From positions 213,490-277,489 of the forward strand of contig NZ_VZQQ01000008.1 of the NCBI RefSeq assembly GCF_014397785.1: a DNA stretch of 64,000 nt, read 5' to 3'. The stretch comes from Paraburkholderia podalyriae. GTDB lineage: Bacteria; Pseudomonadota; Gammaproteobacteria; Burkholderiales; Burkholderiaceae. The translations under genes were made by a program, and so were the position numbers. Shown one piece after another: positions 43,794 through 53,284 of the stretch; positions within the stretch are counted from its first letter, which is position 1, and each line of letters starts with the position of its first letter. Under the pieces are notes generated by a model. The model saw only the letters and a program-made list of their open reading frames with translations, ran no database searches and had not been told where the DNA came from.

Positions 43794-43868
43794 ATAATTT
43801 CGATAGACCCCTTTGACCAAAGGGAGTCTTTTTCATTTTTACACGCGGCTTTCGGGCCGCGTTTTTTT
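43794..43868 (+). ncRNA. Candidate small RNA or leader with two terminator-like hairpins
   Basis: A consensus -10 box TATAAT lies at 43794-43799. Seven bases on, a hairpin forms from GACCCCTTT and AAAGGGAGTC (43806-43828, one bulge) followed by TTTTT; then CGCGGC, TTTCGG, GCCGCG (43844-43861) with a 6-base stem followed by seven T. Upstream there is no plus-strand gene for over a kilobase, so these are not terminators of a known gene. A transcript starting near 43806 would be about 60 nt of two hairpins, or a leader that can read through into the gene at 44059. The -35 region is poor. Confidence 0.45.
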
Positions 43869-44058
43869 ATGTGATTTTCGAAGCCGATTTACAGATCGTC
43901 GCATACGGGCAAGTCAAACTTTTCGCCCGCTGACCGTGCTTCGCCGTTCCGAACGCGCCTTGTCCGTTCGTCAGAGCGAGCAGGGCGAAGCGGGCAGGGC
44001 AGGTAGAATCGCAGGTTCAAAATCTGTTTGTGCGCCCCGCGAAGTGAGTGACCCTGTG

Positions 44059-44595
44059 ATGAACGACATGCCCTTTTCCTCGTCCGACACCCCTGCCGAG
44101 TTCTTGACCGACGATTCTTCCGGACCGGAAGACAGCGTGCATGAAGCGCGTCTGTGGCGCGACAACGGCTGGACCGCGCGCATCGTCAAGAACGAAGACG
44201 ACGAGGGCTGGGCCGTCGAAATGATCAAGGACGGCGAGGCGGAGCCGGCGCTCGTCGGACCGTGGACGATGGGCCGCAACAAGAAGGACCCAAAGCCGCT
44301 CGACGTAGCGGCGTTCAACACGCTCGTAAAAACGGCGGCGGAAGTGCTGCGTCGTCACGAGCAGCAGCTGCGCGCGCAGCTGCATAAGGCGGTGCGCGTG
44401 ACGAGCGCGGACGGCAACGACGAACTCGACATCACTCTCGATATCATTCCCGACGAAGACGAGCCGTACGCACTGTTGAGCGCGCTCGATGTTTTCGGCG
44501 AGCAGATCGCGCAAGTACAGGTTGCGCCGACGTTCAAGCTCAGCAACGCGAGCGCCGCGGCGTGGGTGGCGAACGAATTTCGTCGACCGGGATGA
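44059..44595 (+). CDS. Uncharacterised acidic protein
   Basis: 178 residues from the ATG at 44059; an open frame continues upstream to 43813 over the hairpins and is rejected. The N-terminal ~35 residues are acidic and disordered. Then follow LWRDNGWTARIVKNEDDEGW, EPALVGPWTMGRNKKDPKPL, a helix with EVLRRHEQQLRAQLHKAVRV, and DITLDIIPDEDEPYALLSAL. I recall similar proteins only from Burkholderiaceae; no function. Confidence 0.7.
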   Translation: MNDMPFSSSDTPAEFLTDDSSGPEDSVHEARLWRDNGWTARIVKNEDDEGWAVEMIKDGEAEPALVGPWTMGRNKKDPKPLDVAAFNTLVKTAAEVLRRHEQQLRAQLHKAVRVTSADGNDELDITLDIIPDEDEPYALLSALDVFGEQIAQVQVAPTFKLSNASAAAWVANEFRRPG

Positions 44596-44601
44596 ACCGG
44601 G

Positions 44602-45033
44602 TTAGCTGCGCTTGCAAAAAATCGCGGTGATCAGCGGCGCGACGTGATGCACGATCGCCGTACTGCCGGCGTTCGCGAGCGCGCTTTTCACGTTGTCGTC
44701 GCTGCCGAACACGACGACCCCATACGCGGACTGCGCGACCGGTTCACCGTCGCCGACCCGGAATATCGGGTCGTCCTTTTCGAATCCCACCACCGCGAAT
44801 ACGCGGAAACCGAACGCGGTCAGATGCGCGTCAGGCATCGGCGAGAACGCGTTGATCGAGTTGCTTTCGACGTGCGTCGGCTTCGGGTTGATCAACTGCT
44901 GCTGCATCAGATCAGCAATGAACTGGTGGCCGCTCTCATTGCATACCAGTGGCGCGCCGAGCTCCACGGCGAACGAAGACAACGGCAGCGCGGCGACTGC
45001 GGCAAACAGCAGTGGGGCAACAAGACGGTTCAT
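44602..45033 (-). CDS. Exported protein of unknown function
   Basis: 143 residues starting MNRLVAPLLFAAVAALPLSS, a clean signal peptide. The mature part includes LVCNESGHQFIADLMQQQLI, INAFSPMPDAHLTAFGFRVF, GDGEPVAQSAYGVVVFGSDD and one Cys near each end (VCNE and IFCKRS), possibly paired in the periplasm. No family named. Convergent with the preceding gene. Confidence 0.7.
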   Translation of the reverse strand: MNRLVAPLLFAAVAALPLSSFAVELGAPLVCNESGHQFIADLMQQQLINPKPTHVESNSINAFSPMPDAHLTAFGFRVFAVVGFEKDDPIFRVGDGEPVAQSAYGVVVFGSDDNVKSALANAGSTAIVHHVAPLITAIFCKRS

Positions 45034-45409
45034 GAGCGTAGGCGGGCGTCCACAATCGATGTCGTGGATTAGCAACCACCGCGCCATCCCTCGGAGGGCG
45101 CGAGCGGTGCCGCACATCGAAAGATTCCGAGTGACTGGCGCAACTGGATTCGCACTGTACAGCGATTCAGCGAGTTGCGCTCTGTGACGGAAACGCGAAC
45201 GGCATTTCAAGCTGCAAAAAGCCTGCGGTATGAAAGCAAGCTTTCAGAATCCCGTATATTTTGCGCCCTATGAGTTCGCAACCCGGACCTCCAATCAACG
45301 TGCCGCCGATGCACGGCGGCGCACGGCAAAATCCGCTCGCGCGACAACATTTGTTGCCGCCGCGATGCCATAATCGACGCTTTCCATTGATGGCTGGCCG
45401 CCCGTCGCC
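45034..45409. other. Intergenic region between divergent genes
   Basis: About 375 bases. It presumably holds the promoters of the exported protein and the MFS pump. No open frame of interest; the short GCCGCCGATGCACGGCGGC dyad near 45301 is the only structure noticed. Confidence 0.4.
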
Positions 45410-46819
45410 ATGACAATGCTGCTTGCTCCAAGCGCTTTCATCGTTCCGCTGATCGTCGCGTGCGCGATGTTCATGGAAAACGTGGACGGCACGGTCATCG
45501 TGACGTCGCTGCCGGTTCTGGCACGCGACCTCGGTCACGATCCGATCACGCTGAAGCTTGCGGTCACCGCGTATGTGATCGGCCTTGGCGTGTTCATCCC
45601 GATCTGCGGCTGGGTCGCCGACCGCTTTGGTTCTCGCACCGTGTTCCGCACGGCCATCGGCGTCTTCATGGCGGGCTCGCTGATGTGCGCGGCCTCCACT
45701 TCGCTCGGTACCTTCGTGCTCGCGCGCTTCGTGCAGGGCATCGGCGGCGCGCTGATGGTGCCGGTGGGCCGCATCATCATCTTCCGTTCGCTGCCGAAGT
45801 CGGAGTTCATTCGCGCGATGAACTATCTGACGGTGCCGGCGTTGCTCGGTCCGGTGGTCGGGCCGCCGCTCGGCGGCTTTATCACAACCTATCTGCACTG
45901 GCGTTTGATCTTCGTGATCAACGTGCCGATCGGCCTGCTCGGCATCTGGCTGACCAACAAGTACATCGCCAATACACGCGAGCCGCATCCGGGCCGGCTC
46001 GACTGGCTCGGTTTCGTGCTTTCGGCGAGCGGAGCTTCGCTGTTCATGCTCGGGCTCTCGCTGGTCGGCGGCGAACTCGTGTCGACGCGAGAATCGGTCG
46101 GCATGTGCGTGACCGGCATCGTGCTGCTGGTGGTTTATGTGCTGTATGCGAGCCGCGTCGCGCTGCCGGTGCTCGACCTGCGTCTGCTCCGTATTCCGAG
46201 TTTTCATGCGAGCGTCATCGGCGGTTCGCTGTTCCGTATCGGTCTAGGCGCCGTGCCGTTCCTGTTGCCGCTCGCGTTGCAGGAAGGGCTCGGCATGACC
46301 GCATTCAGAGCGGGCGCGATCACGTGCGCGTCCGCGTTCGGCTCGATATTCATGAAGACGATGGCGTCGCGCATTCTCGAGCGCTTCGGCTTTCGTACGG
46401 TGCTGATGGTCAACGCCGCGTGCGCGGGTCTCGCGATCGCTGTGTACGGACTGTTCTTTCCCGGTACGCCGCATTGGGTGATCTGGTGCATCGTGCTGGT
46501 GGGCGGCTTCTTTCCGTCTCTGCAATTCACGTCGCTCAATACGCTTGCCTATGCGGATATTCCGGGCAGCGACGTCGGTCGCGCGACGAGTGTCGCGAGC
46601 GTCATCCAGCAGATGTCGCTCGGCCTCGGCGTGACCATCTCGGGCATCGTGCTGCAGATTTCGCATCAGGTGCAAGGGCATCCGACCATCGTGTTCTCCG
46701 ATTTCTGGCCGGCGTTTGTCGTCGTCGGTCTATTCTCGTGCCTGTCGATCCCGATTACGCGGCGCCTGCCACGAGACGCGGGTGATGAGATTGCGCGCGG
46801 CAGCCGCGGGAGAGCGTAA
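45410..46819 (+). CDS. MFS drug/solute efflux pump, DHA2 family
   Basis: 469 residues, about 14 TM helices. It shows the DHA2 motif C-like ALLGPVVGPPLGGFITTYLH, motif A GWVADRFGSRTVFRTAIGVF, and the first helix with ENVDGTVIVTSLPVLARDLG. These pumps export drugs or toxic metabolites using protons. No TolC or membrane-fusion partner is next to it, so it probably moves solutes only to the periplasm. No regulator adjacent. Confidence 0.9.
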   Translation: MTMLLAPSAFIVPLIVACAMFMENVDGTVIVTSLPVLARDLGHDPITLKLAVTAYVIGLGVFIPICGWVADRFGSRTVFRTAIGVFMAGSLMCAASTSLGTFVLARFVQGIGGALMVPVGRIIIFRSLPKSEFIRAMNYLTVPALLGPVVGPPLGGFITTYLHWRLIFVINVPIGLLGIWLTNKYIANTREPHPGRLDWLGFVLSASGASLFMLGLSLVGGELVSTRESVGMCVTGIVLLVVYVLYASRVALPVLDLRLLRIPSFHASVIGGSLFRIGLGAVPFLLPLALQEGLGMTAFRAGAITCASAFGSIFMKTMASRILERFGFRTVLMVNAACAGLAIAVYGLFFPGTPHWVIWCIVLVGGFFPSLQFTSLNTLAYADIPGSDVGRATSVASVIQQMSLGLGVTISGIVLQISHQVQGHPTIVFSDFWPAFVVVGLFSCLSIPITRRLPRDAGDEIARGSRGRA

Positions 46820-46857
46820 GCAATGGTACGGATGCAGGCGTCATCGATAAGGAGGAC

Positions 46858-48603
46858 ATGAACTTGTTCCGCAACGTCAAAGCTTCAGCCAGCGCTTCGA
46901 TCAGCGGTTTCGCACTGATCGCGCTCGTCTGCATTTCGACCGCTTTTCTCGAACCGGTGCCTGCCGTCGCGAAAGCGCCCGCGAAGACGCAACCGGTCGT
47001 GCTTGCCGATTCGGCGATCGCGGTGCCCGACTCGTACAGCGCCGATGCCGCCGAGCAGATCTTCAACGAGGGCGGCAATGCCGTCGATGCGGCCACCGCG
47101 ATCGCCTTCACGCTTGCGGTCACGCTCCCGGATGCGGGCAACATCGGCGGCGGCGGGTTCATGACGCTGTATGTCGGCGGCAAGCCGTATTTCCTCGACT
47201 ATCGCGAGCGCGCGCCGCTCGCCGCGACGAAGAACATGTATCTCGACGACAAGGGCGAGGTCATCAAGGACATGAGCCTGATCGGCTATCGCGCGGTGGG
47301 CGTGCCGGGCACCGTCGACGGCATGTGGCAAGCGCAGCGCCGTTTCGGCAAACTGAAGTGGCAGCAGGTGCTCGCGCCGGCTATTCACTATGCGCGCGAC
47401 GGCTTCGTGGTCGCCCCGCAACTGCAGAAGCTGCGCGACGATGCGGCAAGGGACTTCGCGGGCAAGACCAATTTCGACACCTACTTCGGCAATCTTAAGC
47501 AGGGCGTCACCTTCAAACAGCCTGACCTTGCCGCGGTATTGCAGCGCATTTCCGACCAGGGCGCGAAAGATTTCTACACGGGCAAGACCGCGGATCTGAT
47601 CGCCGCTTCGATGCGCGGCCACGGCCTGATGACGAAGGCCGATCTCGCGCAGTACAAGGCCGTGTGGCGCGAACCGGTGCAGGCGGACTGGAACGGCTAT
47701 CGCGTGATCACCGCGCCGCCGCCGAGTTCGGGTGGCGTCGGGCTCGTGCAACTGCTGAAGATGAAGGCCGATCTCGCGCCCGACTTCAAGGACGTGCCGC
47801 TCAATTCCGCGCAATACGTGCATCTGATCGCGGAGCTCGAAAAGCGCGTGTTCGCGGACCGCGCGCAGTATCTCGGCGACCCGGATTTCTACAAGGTGCC
47901 GGTCGCGCAACTGATCGACGACCCGTATCTGGCGAAGCGCGCGGCAGAAATCGATCTGAATGTGCCGTCGGACACACGGAGCATTCAACCTGGACTCGGA
48001 ACATCGATGCCGGAGAAGGCGCAGACCACGCATTTTTCGGTGGTCGACAAATGGGGCAACGCGGTGTCGAACACGTACACGCTGAACGGCGCGTTCGGCT
48101 CGGGCGTCGTCGTGGATCGGGCCGGCATCGTGCTGAACGACGAGATGGACGACTTCTCCGCGAAGCCGGGCGCCGCAAACATGTTCGGCGTGGTCGGCAG
48201 CGACGCGAACGCGATTGAGCCGAAGAAGCGCCCGTTGTCGTCGATGGCGCCGACGATTTTGACGAAAGACGGCAGGGTCGCGCTCGTGATCGGTACGCCG
48301 GGCGGATCGCGCATCTTCACGTCGATCTTCCAGGTGATCAACAATATCTACGACTACGGCATGCCACTGCCGGATGCGCTCGCCGCGATGCGTTTCCATC
48401 ACCAGCTATTGCCGCCGAATACGATCTATTCGGAGCCGTACAAGCCGATCGAGGGCGAACTCGCGCAGCAGCTCGAGGCGAAGGGCTACAAGCTGGAAAG
48501 GCAGGATTTCACCGGTGATGTTCAAGTCATCAGGATCGACGGGGACACGCCGGAGCCGGCGGCCGATCCGCGTGGGCGAGGGACGACGCGGCTGGTTCGG
48601 TAG
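46858..48603 (+). CDS. ggt: Gamma-glutamyltransferase
   Basis: 581 residues with an N-terminal signal peptide or anchor (SISGFALIALVCISTAFLEP). It is made as a precursor that cuts itself before the nucleophile Thr in TTHFSVVDKWGNAVSNTYTL (~residue 391). Motifs of the large chunk (DAATAIAFTLAVTLPDAGNI, GGGGFMTLYVGG, VPGTVDGMW) and of the glutamate site (RPLSSMAPTI, GTPGGSRI) are intact. It cleaves glutathione and transfers the gamma-glutamyl group in the periplasm. Strong AAGGAGG site before the ATG. Confidence 0.95.
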   Translation: MNLFRNVKASASASISGFALIALVCISTAFLEPVPAVAKAPAKTQPVVLADSAIAVPDSYSADAAEQIFNEGGNAVDAATAIAFTLAVTLPDAGNIGGGGFMTLYVGGKPYFLDYRERAPLAATKNMYLDDKGEVIKDMSLIGYRAVGVPGTVDGMWQAQRRFGKLKWQQVLAPAIHYARDGFVVAPQLQKLRDDAARDFAGKTNFDTYFGNLKQGVTFKQPDLAAVLQRISDQGAKDFYTGKTADLIAASMRGHGLMTKADLAQYKAVWREPVQADWNGYRVITAPPPSSGGVGLVQLLKMKADLAPDFKDVPLNSAQYVHLIAELEKRVFADRAQYLGDPDFYKVPVAQLIDDPYLAKRAAEIDLNVPSDTRSIQPGLGTSMPEKAQTTHFSVVDKWGNAVSNTYTLNGAFGSGVVVDRAGIVLNDEMDDFSAKPGAANMFGVVGSDANAIEPKKRPLSSMAPTILTKDGRVALVIGTPGGSRIFTSIFQVINNIYDYGMPLPDALAAMRFHHQLLPPNTIYSEPYKPIEGELAQQLEAKGYKLERQDFTGDVQVIRIDGDTPEPAADPRGRGTTRLVR

Positions 48604-48652
48604 GGTTTCGCGTTGGGCCTCCACGCATGGCTATCCAACGCGACGTCCTCCA

Positions 48653-49702
48653 TCACCCCGCCTGCTCCACCGGCGTCACCGTCAACTCCACCCGCTGCGC
48701 GCCGCGCAACACCGTCACGCTGACTGGCCTGTCGATACGTGAAGCGTCGAGCGTGCGTTGCAGACCATCCACATCCTGCACCGGCTGCGCGTCGATCGCG
48801 ACGATCGTGTCGTCGGTGCGCAAGCCGCCGAGCGCGGCCGGACTGCCTTTGACGATCTCCATCACGTGCACGCCACTTTGCACGCTGAGCCCGAAGTAGC
48901 GCTGCACGCGCCGCGGCAGCGGCGAGGTCGTGCCGGCCACGCCGATATACGCGCGTCGCACGCGGCCGTGCGCGAAGATCTGCATGATGACCCACTTCGC
49001 GGTATCGATCGCGGTCGCGAAACAGATGGCCTGCGCGCCAGGAATGATCGCGGTATTCACGCCGATCACCTGACCCGCCGAATTGATCAGCGGCCCACCC
49101 GAGTTGCCCGGATTCAGAGCCGCGTCGGTCTGGATCACGTCGTAGATCATGCGGCCGGAGTTCGAGCGTAGTGAACGGCCGAGCGCCGAAACGACGCCGG
49201 TCGTCACGGTCTGCTGCAGCCCGAGCGGATTGCCGACCGCAATGGCGATCTGCCCGACGCGCAGCTTCGACGATTCGCCGAGTTCGACATGCGGCAGCGG
49301 CTCGGGCGAACCGATGCGCAGCACCGCGAGATCGCTGCCGGGATCGTCGCCGACCAGATCGGCGTCGAACTTCGCGCCGTCGGCTAGCGTCACCTGGATA
49401 TGCGTCGCGCCATGTACGACGTGACTATTGGTCAGCAGGTAGCCGTCGGGCGTGAACAGGAAGCCCGAGCCGGTGCCGCCGCGCGCGCCGCGCCCGTGCG
49501 CGGACGCTTCGCCGGGCTGCCGGCGTTCGACGGCAATAAACGCGACCGCCTGCTGCACCCGCTCCAGTGCGCCGATCACGGTGCGGGAGTAGGCGTCGAG
49601 CAGCGCGTCGTCGTCGAGAGTCAAAAGGTCGGTGGATTGGGGCCCGGGGGCGTCGGATGCGGCGCTCGACAGGTCATCGATGAAGCGTGGGCGGCTTCCC
49701 AT
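48653..49702 (-). CDS. HtrA/DegP-like S1C serine protease with one PDZ domain
   Basis: 349 residues. The trypsin-like triad is complete: His in LLTNSHVVHGATH, Asp in GSDLAVLRIG, Ser in LNPGNSGGPLINSAGQ. One PDZ domain follows (about 250-345, with VHVMEIVKGSPAALGGLRTD). Unlike most HtrA proteins it has no signal peptide or TM helix at the N-terminus, which begins RPRFIDDLSSAASDAPGPQS, so it may act in the cytosol. Confidence 0.9.
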   Translation of the reverse strand: MGSRPRFIDDLSSAASDAPGPQSTDLLTLDDDALLDAYSRTVIGALERVQQAVAFIAVERRQPGEASAHGRGARGGTGSGFLFTPDGYLLTNSHVVHGATHIQVTLADGAKFDADLVGDDPGSDLAVLRIGSPEPLPHVELGESSKLRVGQIAIAVGNPLGLQQTVTTGVVSALGRSLRSNSGRMIYDVIQTDAALNPGNSGGPLINSAGQVIGVNTAIIPGAQAICFATAIDTAKWVIMQIFAHGRVRRAYIGVAGTTSPLPRRVQRYFGLSVQSGVHVMEIVKGSPAALGGLRTDDTIVAIDAQPVQDVDGLQRTLDASRIDRPVSVTVLRGAQRVELTVTPVEQAG

Positions 49703-49872
49703 AACGATGCTCCGGATAGACGGGCTGCGAGATGCGGGGCGCCGCGCGGGTTTTCAAGGCCACCCGGGGGGCGTCGGCGGCGTTCCGCCCGCCGACGCCA
49801 AACTGGTGGCGCCCGCGTGTGAGACACTTTCCCACGCGAGCCGTCGCTCGCTCGCGCCACGGAGCCCCCTTC

Positions 49873-50271
49873 ATGTCCGCATCGACAGCTTCAGCGCCGC
49901 AACCCCCGCGGCCGGATCCCCGCATCGAATCCCTCAGCGCGATCACGCTCGCCACCAGCGACATGCAGCGCGCCGTCGCGTTCTATCAAGCCCTCGGCTT
50001 CCCGCTGAAGTTCGGTGGTCCGCGCGAGGCCTTCACGTCATTCGAGTTCGGCGGCTCGTATCTGAACCTGATCGCCGATGCCCGCGCGCCGGTCAACTGG
50101 TGGGGGCGCGTGATCCTCTACGTCTCGGACGTCGATGCGATCTACGACAAGGCGCTGGCGGCGGGTCTGCAGCCGTCGTGCGCGCCGTCGGATGCGCCGT
50201 GGGGCGAGCGCTATTTCCATATCACCGATCCGGACGGCCACGAACTGAGCTTCGCGCGGCCGCTGCGCTAG
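49873..50271 (+). CDS. Glyoxalase/VOC-family protein
   Basis: 132 residues, a single vicinal-oxygen-chelate unit: ITLATSDMQRAVAFYQALGF at the front and WGERYFHITDPDGHELSFAR at the end, the latter a typical VOC closing motif with a metal ligand Glu. Function could be resistance, isomerase or dioxygenase-like; the sequence does not decide. Start 49873 lies inside a longer open frame from 49732. Confidence 0.85.
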   Translation: MSASTASAPQPPRPDPRIESLSAITLATSDMQRAVAFYQALGFPLKFGGPREAFTSFEFGGSYLNLIADARAPVNWWGRVILYVSDVDAIYDKALAAGLQPSCAPSDAPWGERYFHITDPDGHELSFARPLR

Positions 50272-50434
50272 CGGCGGACGACCGGACAAAACTCGCTATC
50301 ATGGGGATTGCCATGCAAGTGCAGCGGCCGCCCGCGCGGTAACACGGGTGACACCTCGCGCTTTGATAATCGAACGCGACCGCGTCGCGCTAGCCGCCGC
50401 GCGCCATCCCATTCCAGTTGCGAGGAGAGCCGCA

Positions 50435-51361
50435 ATGAAAGAGCCGGACCCGAGAACCGATACCGAACTGATGGCGGAGCGGCAACGCCGTTTCGAGGAA
50501 GACCTGATCGACGCCTATGACGAAGAGCTCGAAATGGAAGTCGATGACCGCATCATCGACGGCCCGACCGGCTTTACGCCCGAGCATCGCGAGGCGCGCA
50601 AGCAATACTTCCGCGAACTGTTCCGGCTGCAGGGAGAACTGGTCAAACTGCAGGACTGGATCGTCGCGACCGGGCACCGGCTCGTCGTGATCTTCGAGGG
50701 GCGCGACGCGGCCGGCAAGGGCGGCGCGATCAAGCGCATCACGCAGCGGCTGAATCCGCGCGTGTGCCGCGTGGCCGCGTTGCCCGCGCCGAACAATCGC
50801 GAGCGCACGCAATGGTATTTCCAACGCTATGTATCGCATCTGCCGGCGGGCGGCGAGATGGTGCTGTTCGATCGCAGCTGGTACAACCGCGCGGGCGTCG
50901 AGCGCGTGATGAACTTTTGCACTGACGATGAGTACGAAGAGTTTTTCCGCTCGGTGCCGGAATTCGAAAAGATGCTGGCGCGCAGTGGCGTGCAGATCCT
51001 CAAGTACTGGTTTTCGATCACCGACGAAGAGCAGGAAATCCGCTTCCAGAACCGCATTCACGATCCGCTCAAGCAGTGGAAGCTGAGTCCGATGGATCTG
51101 GAAAGCCGGCGCCGCTGGGAAGCGTATACGCTGGCAAAGGAAGTGATGCTGCAGCGCTCACATATCCCCGAGGCGCCCTGGTGGGTCGTGCAGGCCGTCG
51201 ACAAGAAACGCGCGCGCCTGAACTGCATTCGCCATCTGCTGAGCCAGATGCCGTATCACGAGATCGAGCATCCGCATATCGAATTGCCGCCGCGTGTCTA
51301 TCACGAGGACTATAGCCGCCAGCCAGTGCCTCAGTCGATGATCGTGCCTGAGGTCTATTAA
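50435..51361 (+). CDS. ppk2: Polyphosphate kinase 2
   Basis: 308 residues, class I PPK2. Walker A GRDAAGKGGAIKRI (~87-100), the lid region LPAPNNRERTQWYFQRYVSH, and Walker B VLFDRSWYNRAGVERVM are complete. It transfers phosphate between polyphosphate and nucleoside diphosphates, usually making ATP or GTP from polyphosphate in the cytosol. The ATG at 50435 has GAGGAGAG. A strong terminator follows. Confidence 0.95.
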   Translation: MKEPDPRTDTELMAERQRRFEEDLIDAYDEELEMEVDDRIIDGPTGFTPEHREARKQYFRELFRLQGELVKLQDWIVATGHRLVVIFEGRDAAGKGGAIKRITQRLNPRVCRVAALPAPNNRERTQWYFQRYVSHLPAGGEMVLFDRSWYNRAGVERVMNFCTDDEYEEFFRSVPEFEKMLARSGVQILKYWFSITDEEQEIRFQNRIHDPLKQWKLSPMDLESRRRWEAYTLAKEVMLQRSHIPEAPWWVVQAVDKKRARLNCIRHLLSQMPYHEIEHPHIELPPRVYHEDYSRQPVPQSMIVPEVY

Positions 51362-51397
51362 AGAGCGGAGCGTAGGAAATAGCTGGCCAACGAATAA

Positions 51398-51432
51398 GCG
51401 CGGTACGTCCATGAACGTACCGCGCTTTTTTT
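51398..51432. terminator. Strong bidirectional terminator
   Basis: GCGCGGTACGT, CCATGA, ACGTACCGCGC: exact 11-base arms followed by seven T, 37 bases after ppk2. The AA pair before the left arm extends the stem on the opposite strand, so it can serve both ppk2 and the convergent phosphate transporter gene. Confidence 0.88.
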
Positions 51433-51459
51433 ATACTTCGCTCCGCCCGATCAGCGAAC

Positions 51460-53046
51460 TCAGAATACTGAGCGGAATACCCAGTACAGGCCGCCGGCGA
51501 GCGCGATCGACGCGGGCAGCGTCAGCACCCATGCGAGGATCAGGCTGCGCACCGTGGCCCATTGCAGGCCCGAGCCGTTGGCCGCCATCGTGCCGGCCAC
51601 GCCGGAAGAGAGCACGTGCGTCGTCGACACCGGCAGACCGTAGACGTCGGCGGCACCGATCGTGACCATCGCCACGAGTTCCGCCGCCGCGCCCTGGCCG
51701 TACGTCAGATGCTGCTTGCCGATCTTCTCGCCCACGGTAATGACGATGCGCTTCCAGCCGACCATCGTGCCGAGACCCAGCGCGATCGCGACCGCCACCT
51801 TGACCCACGGCGGGATGAACTTGGTCGCGTGATCGATCTGCGTTCTGAAGTTGGCGATGACCTTCGCGTCTTCGGGTGAGAACTGCGGCTGATTGGACTT
51901 CTGCATCAGACGGATCGCCTCGGACGTGACGTACATGTTGTTGCGCACGTTATCGACGATGCCTTGCGGCACCGCGGCCATCGAGCCCGATTCGCCGACC
52001 TGGCGACCGATCTGCTCGGCCAGTTGCTGCAGCGCCGGCAGCGTGGCGGGCGTCAGCTGACGGGTGCGCACGAATGCCTCGACGTCGGCGCGCGGATCCG
52101 CGGAGGGCGCTGCGCCCTGCGTGTAACGCGACAGCGTCGCCACGGTTTGATGCGCGACCGCGACGAAGTTCTGTGTTTGCGCCGGCGTGACCGCCTTGTT
52201 CAACGCATAGGCGGTGGGCACCGTACCGATCAGGATCAGCATGATCAGGCCCATGCCTTTCTGGCCGTCGTTCGAGCCATGCGCGAACGACACGCCCGTG
52301 CAGGTCAGAATCAGCAGGCAGCGAATCCAGAACGGCGGCGGCTCCTTGCCCTTCGGCTCGGCATACAGCGCGGGCACGCGCACGACGGCCTTCAGGATCA
52401 GCAGCAGCAAGCCTGCGAGCAAAAAGCCCACGATCGGCGAAAACAGCAGCGACTTGCCGACGCCGAGCGCCTGATTCCAGTCGACGCCGCTCGTGCCGTT
52501 CGAACCATGCATCATCTGATTCATCAGCCCTACGCCGATGATCGAGCCGATCAGCGTGTGCGAACTCGACGACGGCAGGCCCAAAGACCACGTGCCGAGA
52601 TTCCAGATGATCGCGGCGATCAGCAGCGCGAACACCATCGCGAAGCCGGCGCGGCTGCCAACTTGCAGGATCAGCTCGACGGGCAGCAGTTGCAGCACCC
52701 CGAAGGCGACCGCTCCGGTCGACGTCAGCACGCCGAGAAAATTCCACGCGCCGGACCAAACCACAGCGATATTCGGCGTCAGCGAGTGGGTATAGATTAC
52801 GGTGGCGACCGCGTTGGCGGTATCGTGAAAGCCGTTGACGAACTCGAAACCGAGCGCGATCAGCAGTGCGACGCCGAGCAACAGATAAGGCAGCACCGAG
52901 CTTTCGCGCACAGGCTGCAGATCGTCTATCAGGTGCACGCCGCAGTAAACGACGCCGGCGATGAGCAGGGCGACGAAAATGAACAGGCCGGCATTCCGCC
53001 CTTTGCTGCTGGTAGCGCCTGGTTGCGGATACGAAAGTTCCGGCAT
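51460..53046 (-). CDS. pitA: Low-affinity inorganic phosphate transporter (PiT family)
   Basis: 528 residues with about ten TM helices and the two family repeats: GFEFVNGFHDTANAVATVIY near the N-terminus and GAADVYGLPVSTTHVLSSGV near the C-terminus; GSNDGQKGMGLIML lies between. It imports phosphate as a metal-phosphate with protons. A ~120-residue hydrophilic loop in the middle (about 300-420) is longer than in minimal members. It converges with ppk2, and both concern phosphate. Confidence 0.93.
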   Translation of the reverse strand: MPELSYPQPGATSSKGRNAGLFIFVALLIAGVVYCGVHLIDDLQPVRESSVLPYLLLGVALLIALGFEFVNGFHDTANAVATVIYTHSLTPNIAVVWSGAWNFLGVLTSTGAVAFGVLQLLPVELILQVGSRAGFAMVFALLIAAIIWNLGTWSLGLPSSSSHTLIGSIIGVGLMNQMMHGSNGTSGVDWNQALGVGKSLLFSPIVGFLLAGLLLLILKAVVRVPALYAEPKGKEPPPFWIRCLLILTCTGVSFAHGSNDGQKGMGLIMLILIGTVPTAYALNKAVTPAQTQNFVAVAHQTVATLSRYTQGAAPSADPRADVEAFVRTRQLTPATLPALQQLAEQIGRQVGESGSMAAVPQGIVDNVRNNMYVTSEAIRLMQKSNQPQFSPEDAKVIANFRTQIDHATKFIPPWVKVAVAIALGLGTMVGWKRIVITVGEKIGKQHLTYGQGAAAELVAMVTIGAADVYGLPVSTTHVLSSGVAGTMAANGSGLQWATVRSLILAWVLTLPASIALAGGLYWVFRSVF

Positions 53047-53284
53047 GACGTGAGCCCCAAAAAAGTAGGTCGCAGAGTTTTCGATGCTGCTTTCGTCACG
53101 TGTCGCAATGATGACAACTGCGTGACGGCATTGGGGCGCATAAACAAGACGCGGCGCGGCCTATGCTACGCCGCTCCAGCCGGTCAATACTACGCCGGCT
53201 GGCGGTCGGGGGCGGTAGGATGTCCGAAGCGGACTAGACAAGTCGATGACTAAAACGGGGTCGGCGACCGCGCAGCGGTTGCCC

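Noticed and set aside
46885..48402. A 505-codon open frame on the minus strand
   Set aside because: Antisense to gamma-glutamyltransferase, whose motifs are complete.
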